A stretch of 64,000 nucleotides of DNA from Anas platyrhynchos (taxonomy: Eukaryota; Chordata; Aves; Anseriformes; Anatidae): NCBI RefSeq assembly GCF_047663525.1, contig NC_092594.1, positions 33,279,001 through 33,343,000 of the forward strand. Direction: 5' to 3'. Shown piece after piece: positions 36,901-49,987 of this stretch. Each line of letters opens with the position of its first letter. Within the stretch, counting starts at the first letter, position 1. Made by a program: the position numbers and the translations under genes. The notes under the pieces were generated by a model, which was not told where the DNA came from, did no database searches, and saw only the letters and a list, made by a program, of their open reading frames with translations.

Positions 36901-38261
36901 TGCTCCAGTAACATGGGGCTGTGCTGAAAGAGCAAACATCAGCCTTGGCATGCCCCTTCCCATCGCTGAGGTATGCTCAGCAACCCCCAATGCCTGGGAA
37001 AGGCTGTAACCTCACTGAGGGGGCAGATTTTGGGAGCTACACAGGGACCAGGAGCCACAGCCTGCCCATTGCTGACACAACTACAAGCGGACATTGTCTC
37101 CAGTAGACACCTGCAGCAAGGCAGCTGAAGAAAGCTGAGTGCAGGGCCAGCAGAGCCTCCTTACTTCAGCGTCCAGGAAGTTTGAACTGCTGGCATGGTA
37201 TCTGTATCACCTTAGCTTATCTCCTGACACGAACTGCCACGACCATGTATGATGCAACACATCAAATATTTAGTTGTGCTAATAGGAAGGCGGAGATGCA
37301 TCCTCCATGTCCGTGCACACATATCTGTGGCAGTCAGCCGCAGACACAAGGCTATGTTTGTACTTGCTGAGGGTGGCACAGGTAAAAGCTGTTGGGTTAG
37401 CAGAAGTCGTGTTTACTCAGAATATTGACACATCAGGTACTGCAAAGGCCAACGTGTTCAAACACGGGAAATCTTCTATTGTTCTAAGCAAGAAAGCGCC
37501 TTTTTTAAAACTAAAAATCAGTCTGTGATGAGCTTCAGCCCGTTTTTAAAAGCACTCCGCGAAACGTTACAGCGTGTTTATTTTGAATGAAAGTCGATTA
37601 ACCGCAGAATGAAAGTTTGCCAATCCCGATACGGAAATAACGGGGCCTCGCACCACAAGGCCCCGCTGCCCGCGGTCCGGGCGCGTTACCACAGCCCTGG
37701 GAGATTCACCCGTGGGGCAGCCCGCCCAGGGTGAAGCTCGGGGCCCTGGCGAGCCGTGCCTGAGCCAGCCATTAACCACGGCAATTAATTACACGGGGAG
37801 GGCAGGCAGCAGGGAAGCCGGGCAAGTTCATCAAGCCATTCATCGCCTGCCAAGAGCCAGCGGCGGGGCCGCCGCGCACCTCAGGCGCCGAGGGGCTGCG
37901 CTGCCTGAGAGCGGGGCAGCCCCCTGTGGCTTGGGTGGAAGCCGAAAAAAAAAGCTGCAACAGCAAAGACCGCTTAAAAGCCGCCTGGTACCGAAGGGCA
38001 GCACCTCCCTCAGCCGCAGGGAGCTGTGCAGGCAGTGCCGGCGGGTCGGGGTACCCAGCCCGGTCCGCCCCCCACCCCGGTCCCCTTCCAGCCTCGCCGC
38101 TGAGACCCCCGCGCCCGGCTCCCCGGCAATGCCGGTGGGTGAGAAGAAAGCACGAAGGAAACGTTTGCCTGACCCTTTCCGAGCCCTTCGGAGGCGGCTG
38201 CGGAGGCCGCCAGCAGCAGGCACAGGCAGAAGATGGAGACAGCCGCGGGCTGAGCCTTCAT
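27858..38261 (-). CDS. TXNDC12: TXNDC12, thioredoxin domain-containing protein 12 (ERp18/ERp19), complete, 7 exons
   Basis: Soluble ER-lumen thiol-disulfide oxidoreductase of the thioredoxin/AGR family. Coding exons on the minus strand: 38261-38174, 36118-36058, 30026-29974, 29269-29196, 28650-28581, 28491-28408 and 27937-27858, total 510 bp, 169 aa. All junctions are GT/AG and phases fit throughout. The N-terminus is a signal peptide ([20 protein letters not shown]). The mature chain has [20 protein letters not shown], the active site KSWCGACK (Cys63 and Cys66), [27 protein letters not shown] and YKYFY. The C-terminus is GDEL, a KDEL-type retrieval signal. The human protein is 172 aa with the same WCGAC site. 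The start codon has a near-perfect Kozak context (GCCGCCACCATGA). Intron 2 hosts KTI12, and the promoter faces BTF3L4. Confidence 0.97.
28072..28121. repeat. (AAAAC)n/(AAAC)n simple repeat
   Basis: Repeated AAAAC and AAAC units in TXNDC12 intron 6, between exons 7 and 6. Confidence 0.9.
28408..28491 (-). CDS. TXNDC12: TXNDC12 coding exon 6
   Basis: Acceptor TTTCATAG, donor CAAG|GTATGT. It encodes [20 protein letters not shown] followed by YFYTNADQ, very close to the mammalian sequence. Phase 1 on both sides. Confidence 0.95.
28581..28650 (-). CDS. TXNDC12: TXNDC12 coding exon 5
   Basis: Acceptor TTTGATAG, donor ATGG|GTAAGA. It encodes [20 protein letters not shown] then LFM. GGYIPRI includes the cis-proline loop of the thioredoxin fold. 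Confidence 0.95.
29196..29269 (-). CDS. TXNDC12: TXNDC12 coding exon 4
   Basis: Acceptor TTAATTAG, donor CTCGAG|GTAGG. It encodes [20 protein letters not shown] then MVNLE. It begins in phase 1 and ends in phase 0. Confidence 0.95.
29974..30026 (-). CDS. TXNDC12: TXNDC12 coding exon 3 (WCGAC active site)
   Basis: A 53-bp exon between acceptor TATTTGAAG and donor AAAG|GTGAGT. It encodes [17 protein letters not shown], carrying both redox cysteines. It follows the 6 kb intron that contains KTI12. Confidence 0.96.
32636..32641 (-). terminator. KTI12: Candidate KTI12 polyadenylation signal AATAAA
   Basis: Minus-strand AATAAA about 545 bp past the KTI12 stop codon. A second candidate is at 32,101-32,106. 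Which one is used cannot be told from sequence. Confidence 0.35.
33160..34080 (-). promoter_or_regulatory. KTI12: KTI12 CpG island and promoter region
   Basis: GC/CpG-rich block covering the whole KTI12 coding region and about 180 bp upstream. On the minus strand an ETS-type CGGAAG sits at 33,952-33,957 and a YY1-like AGGATGGCGGC at 33,919-33,929, both within 60 bp of the start codon. No TATA box. The YY1-like element contains an upstream ATG out of frame with KTI12. Confidence 0.55.
33184..33897 (-). CDS. KTI12: KTI12, Elongator-associated P-loop protein, intronless, 237 aa
   Basis: KTI12 is a PSTK-like P-loop ATPase that binds tRNA and the Elongator complex and is needed for wobble-uridine modification. 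The frame gives 237 aa starting [20 protein letters not shown], with the P-loop GPPGSGKS at residues 8-15. DVVIVD (57-62) follows the strand/Walker-B-like region, and RYELYC is at 71-76. [15 protein letters not shown] (99-113) is the family signature, and [12 protein letters not shown] with [14 protein letters not shown] closes the protein. I chose the internal Met because the family starts MPLVV. The frame stays open 49 codons upstream, but that part is Arg/Pro-rich and unlike KTI12. It is clearly shorter than human KTI12 (about 354 aa) and also than yeast (313 aa): the central linker and the segment before ERRLSR are missing, and the usual NYIKGxRYxLxC reads [12 protein letters not shown]. 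It is nested in TXNDC12 intron 2, as in human. Confidence 0.92.
   Translation of the reverse strand: MPLVVLCGPPGSGKSRRAAELREALDGPERRAHVVTEAEGGRAALRAEVERRLSRRDVVIVDAGNELRSGRYELYCAARQAGTALCLLHCDAGPPEPPFEAPDPRNRWDRPLFTVRGEEPLPLAEIRAALFDSTPPPPHRATRSQPLQSCEFLHRLDRATQDVVAAVLAAQRSGVLPGEEVRVPGVVEGLVLTRPVSMAELSRLRRQFISYTKMQPSDENMPQLASMFLQYLSRSIQ
34075..34292. repeat. 34-bp minisatellite, about 6 copies, upstream of KTI12
   Basis: Tandem units of 34 bp (occasionally 35) of the form CCCCTGGCAYRGTGACACCG followed by AAATCACCACACAG, six copies plus a partial one, with scattered substitutions. It lies about 180-395 bp upstream of the KTI12 start codon. The repetitive GLCGDFG-like open frame on the minus strand is a translation of this repeat and not a gene. 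Confidence 0.95.
34376..34800 (-). mobile_element. CR1 LINE 3' fragment, minus orientation
   Basis: Starts with the reverse complement of the CR1 3' end (GAATCATAGTATGG, GGTGGAAGGGACCTTAAGGA). It continues through the well-known CR1 3' region: TCCAACCTGGCCCTGAACAT, CTCTGGGCAG, TTTCCTCCTAACATCTAATC, AAACCATTCTCCCTTATCCTG and GAGCCTTCTCTTCTTTAGGC. About 425 bp, 5'-truncated, moderately diverged. Confidence 0.93.
35140..35252 (+). mobile_element. CR1 LINE 3' end with octamer tail, plus orientation
   Basis: Contains TTGGACTCGATGATCTTGAG, GTCTCTTCCAACCTAGAAAT and a terminal ATTCTGTG octamer repeat, which is the CR1 3' tail. A short, 5'-truncated copy inserted opposite to the neighbouring CR1 piece. 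Confidence 0.93.
35288..35306. repeat. Poly(T) tract
   Basis: Run of about 19 T just right of the CR1 tail, in TXNDC12 intron 2. Confidence 0.9.
36058..36118 (-). CDS. TXNDC12: TXNDC12 coding exon 2
   Basis: A 61-bp exon between acceptor CTCTGGCAG and donor GCCAG|GTATGT. It encodes [20 protein letters not shown]. It enters in phase 1, completing the Gly codon begun in exon 1. Confidence 0.95.
36119..38173 (-). other. TXNDC12: TXNDC12 intron 1
   Basis: A 2.05 kb intron. The right third (from about 37,600) is part of the CpG island; the rest is AT-rich without recognisable features. Confidence 0.85.
38174..38261 (-). CDS. TXNDC12: TXNDC12 coding exon 1 (signal peptide)
   Basis: Encodes the first 29 residues, mostly a hydrophobic signal peptide ending near AAAS, then EGLGK. 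The donor is AAGG|GTCAGG, weak at +3 and +4 but the only position that joins in frame to exon 2 and gives the family sequence GLGKGFGDH. Lies in the CpG island. Confidence 0.92.
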
Positions 38262-38325
38262 GGTGGCGGCACCCCCGGGGCGGACCCTGAACCTCCGAGA
38301 CGCGGTCAGACCGGCTCCGGTGATC

Positions 38326-38371
38326 TTTTTCGTTTCTTTTTTTTTTTTCTTTTCCTTTTTTTTTTTTTTCT
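38326..38371. repeat. T-rich (poly dA:dT) tract upstream of TXNDC12
   Basis: Three T-runs (12-15 T) separated by single or double C, only about 65-110 bp upstream of the TXNDC12 start codon. In the TXNDC12 sense direction this is an A-rich purine tract, in either the 5' UTR or the proximal promoter. Confidence 0.92.
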
Positions 38372-38523
38372 TTGAAGGCCAGGAAGTGATGAGATACGGA
38401 TGTGGGCGGTGCTGCCGGCCCCTCTCGGCTGGAAAGCGCAGGGGGAGGTGGCGGGGTGGGGGCTGCTCCTCGGGCCGGCCCAGCCTTAAGGGCAGGCAGC
38501 CGGGACACGGGGCAGGGTCCGGA

Positions 38524-38542
38524 GGGGGGGGGGGGGGGGGGG
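38524..38542. repeat. Poly(G) run of about 19
   Basis: Uninterrupted G-run on the plus strand within the shared CpG island, capable of forming G-quadruplex. Exact length is likely unreliable in an assembly. Confidence 0.9.
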
Positions 38543-38887
38543 AGTCGACTTTTTTTCCTCATGACAAATAAACCTGGTGGTTCCGCAGCTCTCAACCGGG
38601 CGGTTGGGAGGGTGAAAGTGGCCATAAACGGTTATTTCGGTTGGAAGGGGGCTTCAATAAGAGGGAGGGGACGGGGACAGCCGCTGCGAGCCGGGCAGGG
38701 GCGCCGTTCCCTGGCCGGGCGGGCTGCAGCACGCAATGCTCATTTATTTTGCGAATTCCACACACGCTCCCGCCTCGCAAGCGGTTGTTTCTTTCCCCCC
38801 TTAAAAGCAAAGGGCACGGCAGGGTCACACCGCAGCACCGTGCCAGCGGCCGTCCCGTCCCGTCCCGCCCCGCCCCTTCCCCAGCAG

Positions 38888-38906
38888 ACTACAACTCCCA
38901 GCATGC
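38888..38906 (+). promoter_or_regulatory. BTF3L4: ZNF143 (SBS/Staf) binding site
   Basis: ACTACAACTCCCAGCATGC is a near-exact match to the ZNF143/ZNF76 consensus ACTACAAYTCCCAGCATGC, a motif typical of bidirectional CpG-island promoters. It lies about 150 bp upstream of the inferred BTF3L4 start. Confidence 0.85.
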
Positions 38907-38940
38907 CCCGCTCTCGGGGGGCGTCCCCCCCTCTTTCTCT

Positions 38941-38948
38941 ATGCAAAT
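38941..38948 (+). promoter_or_regulatory. BTF3L4: Octamer motif ATGCAAAT (POU2F1-type)
   Basis: Perfect octamer, unusual within such GC-rich sequence, about 95 bp upstream of the inferred BTF3L4 start. Confidence 0.6.
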
Positions 38949-38965
38949 ACAACGCGGAGCCGCCG

Positions 38966-38970
38966 CCAAT
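38966..38970 (+). promoter_or_regulatory. BTF3L4: CCAAT box (NF-Y)
   Basis: GCCAATCA context, about 70-75 bp upstream of the inferred BTF3L4 start, the usual NF-Y distance. Followed by a GC box (GGGGGCGGGG). Confidence 0.6.
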
Positions 38971-39001
38971 CACCGCGCGGGGGCGGGGGGGGCTCGCGCC
39001 G

Positions 39002-39008
39002 TCACGTG
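39002..39008 (+). promoter_or_regulatory. BTF3L4: E-box TCACGTG (USF/MYC-type)
   Basis: GTCACGTGGC contains the CACGTG palindrome about 35 bp upstream of the inferred BTF3L4 transcription start. Confidence 0.5.
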
Positions 39009-39040
39009 GCGCGAAGCTTCCTTTCTCTGTGCGCCCCTCT

Positions 39041-39105
39041 TTCCTTCCTCGGCCGCCATCTTGTGCGCACCGCGTGTCGGGCCGCCGAGGGGCCGCCGGG
39101 CTCAG
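39041..39105 (+). other. BTF3L4: BTF3L4 exon 1, 5' untranslated (5' end approximate)
   Basis: The consensus donor GGGCTCAG|GTGAGA ends the exon at 39,105. The start is inferred from the pyrimidine-rich CTCTTTCCTTCCTC, a TOP/TCT-type initiator. It is followed immediately by GCCGCCATCTTG (39,052-39,063), a YY1 element that typically sits just inside the transcript of such genes. Confidence 0.65.
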
Positions 39106-39880
39106 GTGAGAACCGCCCCGCGCCCCCCGGCATCGTGCGGGCGGCCCCCGGGCCTCTTCCCGGCCCCTTCCCTTCCCTTCTGCCGGGCCTCGGGGAGAGG
39201 AAGGGGGGAAGCGAGGCCGGGACGCGGTGCTGCGGGTTCTGCCCGCCCCTAGCGCGCTGCAGCCGCCCCGGGGGGGTCGCTGAGGGCTCCTCGGGGCAGG
39301 CCCGCGAGGGGGGCGCCTCGCCCTGAGGGGGTTTTGCCCCCGCTGCGGGTATTTGAGGTCTTCAGCCTTTAAAGGTCACGCTTGGCCCGTGGGGGACCCA
39401 GTTGACAAAGTTCCCAGGTATTGAGCTGGGAGGGGAGCTGCCAGGGATCGCTGTGGCACTGCGAGGGCTTGGTGGGGTCGTCAGCTGCCAGTAGCGGGGG
39501 TTCGTTATGTGGAAATAGCTCGTGAGGCAGCTCAGCGATGAGTCTCGCTCCCTGGGCTCTGTTAATCATGAAGGTGCTATGTTCCTGGAAGCAGTTGTGC
39601 TCTACGTGCTGATCTTCGTCAGAGTGCTTCAGCCAAATACTAAACTGATGCACTTGGAAATTTGCAGCTAATATCTCAAACTGATGCAACACAAAATGTG
39701 TTGGCTTGCTTCGTTGTGGTACACGGTTCAGCTAAGCAAGCTGCTGCTGCACTGCTTTGTGCTATCGAGATGGGGCGGCTTTAAAGGTTTTTTGTTTGTT
39801 TGCCCTGCTTCGTTGAGGGTTTTTCCTTAATGTTTTAGCAGCTAACTTGTATTTCTGTTTCATTCTTCAGACGCAACACT

Positions 39881-46157
<6,277 letters not shown>

Positions 46158-46387
46158 ATCATTAATAGTTCTGGAAGCTGGCATGGACTAGATTTAAGAA
46201 ATCAGCTATGTGGTTCCAAAGTTTTAAAGAAACAGAGAACATCATCTGTTAATAGTTCAGTAATATAAATATTTTGTATTTTTATGATGCTGTTTGTTCA
46301 GCATTTTCTGTCAGTTGATTTTGCATTTTGCACTTACTCCCAAGATCTACTCTTTTGGTCAAAACGAAATGTCAGTGCAGTTTGAGG

Positions 46388-46425
46388 GGTGTGTGCATGT
46401 GCGTGTGTGTATGTGTGTGGGTGTA
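46388..46425. repeat. Imperfect (TG)n repeat
   Basis: GTGTGTGCATGTGCGTGTGTG and continuing TG units in the BTF3L4 3' UTR. Confidence 0.85.
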
Positions 46426-46490
46426 CATATAGTGGAGAACAAATTGGAGAACACTTATTTAACCTTTCCCCCTTTTCTTTTGGAAGTAGA

Positions 46491-46496
46491 AATAAA
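46491..46496 (+). terminator. BTF3L4: BTF3L4 proximal polyadenylation signal AATAAA
   Basis: First canonical hexamer after the stop codon, giving a 3' UTR of about 0.35 kb. Confidence 0.45.
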
Positions 46497-47674
46497 ACAA
46501 ATCTTCGGCATTGTTACTTTTGATTATCACAGAATAGTGCACAGAAGGCAGTGAAGATAAGTTCTGTCCGCATTTTGTGACCTGAAGGCGCTACACCATT
46601 AAAATTGGGGTTTAATTTGCTGTAACTATTGTACTTTCAAATGTTTTTCATCCATGTTGAAATGCACACGGTATTTGTTATCAACCGTATGTTGATCCCA
46701 GATGATACCTTAGATGAGCTAGTTTACCAGCTTGTTTGGTACAGAAACTTTTTTAAAAAGAAAACTCAGTCCCAGAAAAGTGATTTTTTTTTTTCCTCTC
46801 TCAACTTTTGACTCCTTCCACACACCTAGCTCTATGTTCTCCTGTTGATTGTGTAGAGTATATCACGTCAAAAGGAAAACAAATCCCTTAGTTCTCTACC
46901 ATCAGGTCACTTATGAAACTTGGAGGTCTAGTTGGTAATAGTCCAGTGAACCAGTTTTGCACGGTAACAGATTTTTGCTTGAATAACTTCAAGCTGTTCT
47001 CTTGGCATGACTGCATTTACTAGCAACTGATGATCCACTGTCACTAGAAATTAAATGCACCATGTGAGCAACGTTTAAGGTGGGAGGAAAGAGTTGTTGA
47101 CATTCTGCCTTGCCTCCTGCTGGGCAGTTTGTGCAATGACTAGCTCTAAAGGGATTTTTTTTTGCCTGTATTTTACCTTTGCCTATAACCTACCTCTAGG
47201 TTTGGTGTCATCTATGTAGTAGCTTACTAAAAAACCACAAATGTTCCTCGGACATAAAGAGGGACATTGGGAGGTACCATTGGTACAGTGCAGTATTTAT
47301 GACCTTCCTTTAAAATGCTTAATGTGAACCTGTTTTCTCAGAGGCTCTTTCAAGGTTCTTAATGTAATGTGCATTACAGTGTAGTTAGACATTGTAACCT
47401 GTGTCAAGGGCAGCTGTGGCTTAAGAAAGCCGTTTTTTCCTTCTACATCTGTCACTTAACTATGGCTTAATTGGAACATATCAGCTTTTTATGTAGGTTC
47501 ATAGGCTAGAAAACTGTAAAAGTACAAGGTAAACAATACACGAGTCCTGGTGACGACATCATAAAGCCATGAAAGCAGAGCTGTAGTGGTTTGTCATCTG
47601 AACTCCTCAATTTATTTTATAGGTCTTGTTAATTTCTTTCTGTTATTTTATATACTACATGGATCTTGCTACAA

Positions 47675-47680
47675 AATAAA
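47675..47680 (+). terminator. BTF3L4: BTF3L4 distal polyadenylation signal AATAAA
   Basis: ACAAAATAAAACAG context, about 1.5 kb past the stop codon. Confidence 0.45.
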
Positions 47681-49967
47681 ACAGCAGTACAAAAGAGGAA
47701 ATGTCCCCTCTTGTATGTTGTCTCATCCTCCCACCAGCAGTAGCTGAGGAACAACTGGTGGGTGCAGCTGCTGTTTTACAAAGCAGGGCCTCCTTGCTGA
47801 CAGCTCCTGACAAAGATACATGCAGGTTTAGGGAAGATCCTGATAGAGCTTTAGGATTTCACACTCCCATATATCCACTCTCCTATTTTCTCTGCAGTGT
47901 TGAATGGAACTTTGGTCTGTTGTATGGCTAACTTTGAATCGGCTGCAGATTCTTCGGTTTATAAGGAAGAGATTTCTTCATTAACGTGTGCGCAGGCACA
48001 CTGAATTGCCTTTTGCTTCCTTTGCAAGCTCAAAGAGCAAATGAAGGATACTAGGAAACAGGTATTTACGGTGTTCTGCCATTTGCTTAAGGGGCACGAG
48101 TGAAGAGCACTTCAAAGTAGCAACTGTACTGAGTTTGTGGTATGGGTTGTCCCCCTCTCTCCCAAATACTAATCAGATACTGAAAATTCATGCTTGTTGG
48201 TTTCTGATGTAGGAAGTATGTTGAAAGTAATTTTGTGAGAGATTAAGAGTAAGCATCGGATTTGGTAAACTTCTGTATAGTTGAACTTCCTGATTATTAC
48301 AAAATATTCGTTTAATTTTTGCTCTTGGTCGTCATGAGAATTTACATGTTAAACCATCATTCTTTCATATGTTTGACAAGCAGTAAACTAACTAAATATG
48401 CTAGCTTATGTAGTTACGTTATCTTCAGTTTTTCACTGTATCTGAAAACAGTCAACCACTTATGATTTGCTGCTGGAAATAACTAGAGCTTATCAATCAT
48501 TAAACTGATTTTAATTAAAAGTAACCCATCAAGGCTCTTGTGGGAAAAGCTATTTTTCTTCATATTTGTTCATGGTAAACTCAGTGTTTGTACATGCTGG
48601 TGGAAATGCAGAGTTATGAAGCATAGTGACGGAGGAGCGTTGCTACAGTAAAAATTCCCCACAATAAGGTGGACAGGTGGTGCATTAAAATGTTCTTTGC
48701 TTGGTTTCTGTAGTGAACTTGCTCACTACTTAAATGCTGTTGACATTAAAGATGCTGATAAAGTTACTGACATTGATGAAGTTACTGACATACTAAAGAT
48801 GTTGGCAATAATTTGGAAATAGTATTGGAAAGCATAGTCTAGGTTGAAACTTCTCTTGCACTGTATGTGAGAAAGCTGAATTGCAGAAGACTGAAAGAAT
48901 CAAGAACCTGGCAAACTTCTAAGACTGCAAACACTGGTGTTCTATTGTGACTGCCACTCGGTCTGTATTCCCCTAGTTTATGAAGAGGAAAGCTGGGACT
49001 GACTGGCCTCAGGCAGAAGAGCAAGTCTGTAGAACACTTGTGCATTTGCTCTATGAAAAGATGTGCGTGAATGACAGATGGCAGTAGAACAATTCAGTCA
49101 CTGGTGCTGGAGACTTGGTACTGAGTGCTGGGATTTCTCATGTGCTTGGTGACAGAAGGAGTTTGCAGAAAAGCAGTAGTGTAGAAGTTGATAACAGAAC
49201 GTTTGATATACAACAGATTGGAGAAATATGATTGAAGTACATTTTTCTTCAACTTCTGAAAACTTTAGACTTCGTCTAGGATTAATTGAAGAGCGCATAG
49301 AAATGGTAAGGGTGAAATCAGAGCTGCTACTGAAATACGTTAATTCACTACTATTTGTCAACTTTCAATGGGAACTAAGAGCTGTTAATTAAATCCCTTC
49401 TGCCACCATCTTCAAAAATGTTTTGGATTCAGTATGTACCAATTGGGCACTGGCGGTTTTAATAGTGATTCGTTTACTGAGCAGTGTATTGATTGACCGG
49501 TGTATTGCTTTTTACAGGAAAGAACCAAGGCAGTTATAAAGCAGCATGGTAAATCTGTGCTTTATGTGAGTGTTGAATTGATGCCTCTACTAAAGAGTCT
49601 CCCAGTGAGGAATTCTCCTGTTCTTCCCTGCAGTCAGCCCGTGCTGCTCCAGATGGTAGGGACACATGCCGGGGCTTAATAAACCATGCACTGTAAGTGA
49701 ACTTGGGTTATAGAACTCTTCCACTGGCCCTTAAGATGAGCATCATTTTATTATTTGAAGACAGTAGTGTTTTGTTGAGCAAAGTGGCCAGATTATTCTG
49801 GAGATCAGGATTACACTGATTAAATGATCTATGTTTTGTAATTGAGCAAATGAAGTGATGCAGAAACAGAAGCACATTGCAACAGCCATGGCAGCTTTAT
49901 GGAAGTGGTTGCAGAAGTACAGGGAATGGTTATTCACGTTCAACTAGTTGCATTCCCAGCAAGTAAT

Positions 49968-49987
49968 TTTTTTTTTTTTTTTTTTTT
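49968..49987. repeat. Poly(T) tract
   Basis: Run of about 20 T right of BTF3L4. Confidence 0.9.

Larger units (their letters stand above)
37600..39340. promoter_or_regulatory. Shared CpG island, head-to-head TXNDC12/BTF3L4 promoter
   Basis: About 1.7 kb of GC- and CpG-rich DNA covering TXNDC12 exon 1 (minus) and BTF3L4 exon 1 (plus). About 780 bp separate the TXNDC12 start codon from the inferred BTF3L4 transcription start, so this is a bidirectional promoter arrangement. There is no TATA box. Recognisable factor sites cluster at 38,888-39,063 on the BTF3L4 side. The T-rich tract and G-run lie on the TXNDC12 side. Confidence 0.8.
46158..47700 (+). other. BTF3L4: BTF3L4 3' untranslated region (minimal extent)
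   Basis: AT-rich sequence after the stop codon with AATAAA signals at 46,491-46,496 and 47,675-47,680. Further signals at 49,678-49,683 and 51,451-51,456 could extend it. Alternative 3' ends are likely; the exact one cannot be fixed from sequence. A degenerate (TG)n stretch lies at about 46,388-46,425. Confidence 0.55.

Noticed and set aside
37712-39326. Several 80-260-codon frames on both strands around TXNDC12 exon 1 and BTF3L4 exon 1
   Set aside because: CpG-island artefacts overlapping each other in up to four frames. The real exons are fixed by splice phase and family sequence.
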